Assembly: GCA_013813675.1 (NCBI GenBank)
Contig: JACCRH010000215.1
Coordinates: 1 to 6,503, forward strand
Direction of reading: 5' to 3'
DNA from: Gemmatimonadales bacterium
GTDB taxonomy: Bacteria > Gemmatimonadota > Gemmatimonadetes > Gemmatimonadales > GWC2-71-9
Length of the DNA: 6,503 nt
The translations under genes were made by a program, and so were the position numbers. The notes beneath the pieces are model-generated. The model saw only the letters and a program-made list of their open reading frames with translations, ran no database searches and was not told the DNA's origin. Of the stretch, positions 6,288 to 6,503 are shown piece by piece. Position 1 is the first letter of the stretch. Each line of letters begins with the position of its first letter.

Positions 6288-6334
6288 TGCTTGCCCCCCG
6301 GCTGCCCGGCACCCTGGCCCCGATCCGGAGAAAC

Positions 6335-6503
6335 GTGTTTCCATTGCAGCTTGAAACACCAGAGCGGTTCGCCGCGCTGCGAGACCTCTTGACGCGGGCT
6401 CAGTACGAGGGTGCCCACACCTGCCGCCGGCGCTTGTTGCCGGGGGTGATGTTCCCCTTTGCGAGTCTGAGTGCGCTCCTTGACGTCGGGCGCAAGACCG
6501 AGC
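6335..6503 (+). CDS. Unrecognised protein, N-terminal fragment cut by window end
   Basis: An open frame runs past the end of the window. The preferred start is GTG 6335 with GGAG four bases upstream (6327-6330). An in-frame ATG at 6287 overlaps the regulator stop as TGATG but has no clear ribosome site. From 6335 the visible 56 residues begin MFPLQLETPERFAALRDLL and continue through an Arg-rich segment (CRRRLLPG) to SLSALLDVGRKTE. They look like a soluble helical N-terminal region. The LETPERFAALRDLL pattern vaguely recalls helical N-terminal extensions of some class I methyltransferases, but that is a weak impression. The gene follows the regulator by 47 bases with no terminator visible, so it may be co-transcribed. 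It cannot be assigned a function from this fragment. Confidence 0.55.
   Translation, partial: MFPLQLETPERFAALRDLLTRAQYEGAHTCRRRLLPGVMFPFASLSALLDVGRKTE

Noticed and set aside
6276..6300. Possible hairpin after the regulator stop (GGGGC with GCCCC)
   Set aside because: Only about five pairs and no U run, so it is not a convincing terminator.
1..6503. CRISPR array, tRNA/rRNA genes, insertion sequence or attachment site
   Set aside because: No regularly spaced long repeats, tRNA-like folds, transposase motifs or terminal inverted repeats were seen. The only direct repeats are the short GTGAATC copies.

Overview
This is a high-GC bacterial window with two divergent transcription units. The organism looks diderm: it encodes a lipoprotein periplasmic adaptor and a second adaptor anchored in the inner membrane. 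The combination of a PqqD-type M50 peptidase, GAF-HlyD adaptors and a BTAD/AAA regulator suggests Gemmatimonadota or a similar high-GC soil phylum. That placement is an inference from gene content only.

Leftward unit (minus strand, read from about 3940 down to 1). First comes a 51-residue peptide gene with a good ribosome binding site (3877 to 3722). A GC-rich intergenic stretch of about 110 bases follows, with a terminator-like hairpin and alternative pairings (3613-3721). Next is a 646-residue protein with two cytoplasmic GAF domains, one membrane helix and a HlyD-type periplasmic arm (3612 to 1672). It overlaps by GTGA the gene for a 322-residue lipoprotein adaptor of the RND/HlyD membrane-fusion class (1675 to 707). 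That gene overlaps by ATGA the start of a PqqD-like/M50 zinc metallopeptidase, which runs out of the window at position 1 with its HEXXH site visible.

Rightward unit (plus strand). The divergent region (3878-4025) holds three exact GTGAATC heptamers spaced 11 and 21 bases apart. It is followed by a SARP/BTAD-type regulator with a C-terminal AAA/STAND ATPase (4026-6287) and by the 5' end of an unrecognised gene (from about 6335, cut by the window end).

Working model (inference): the small peptide is the substrate of the leftward cluster. The PqqD-like domain would recognise its acidic N-terminal part, and the M50 core would process or move it at the membrane. The two adaptors would pass it across the envelope, with the GAF domains coupling export to a cytoplasmic signal. 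The BTAD/ATPase protein is the obvious candidate regulator, and the heptamer repeats are its obvious candidate site. No ABC or RND pump, outer-membrane channel or modifying enzyme is visible, so the system is incomplete here or continues beyond position 1. No tRNA, rRNA, CRISPR array, insertion sequence or transposase was seen, and no gene-free stretch exceeds 300 bases.
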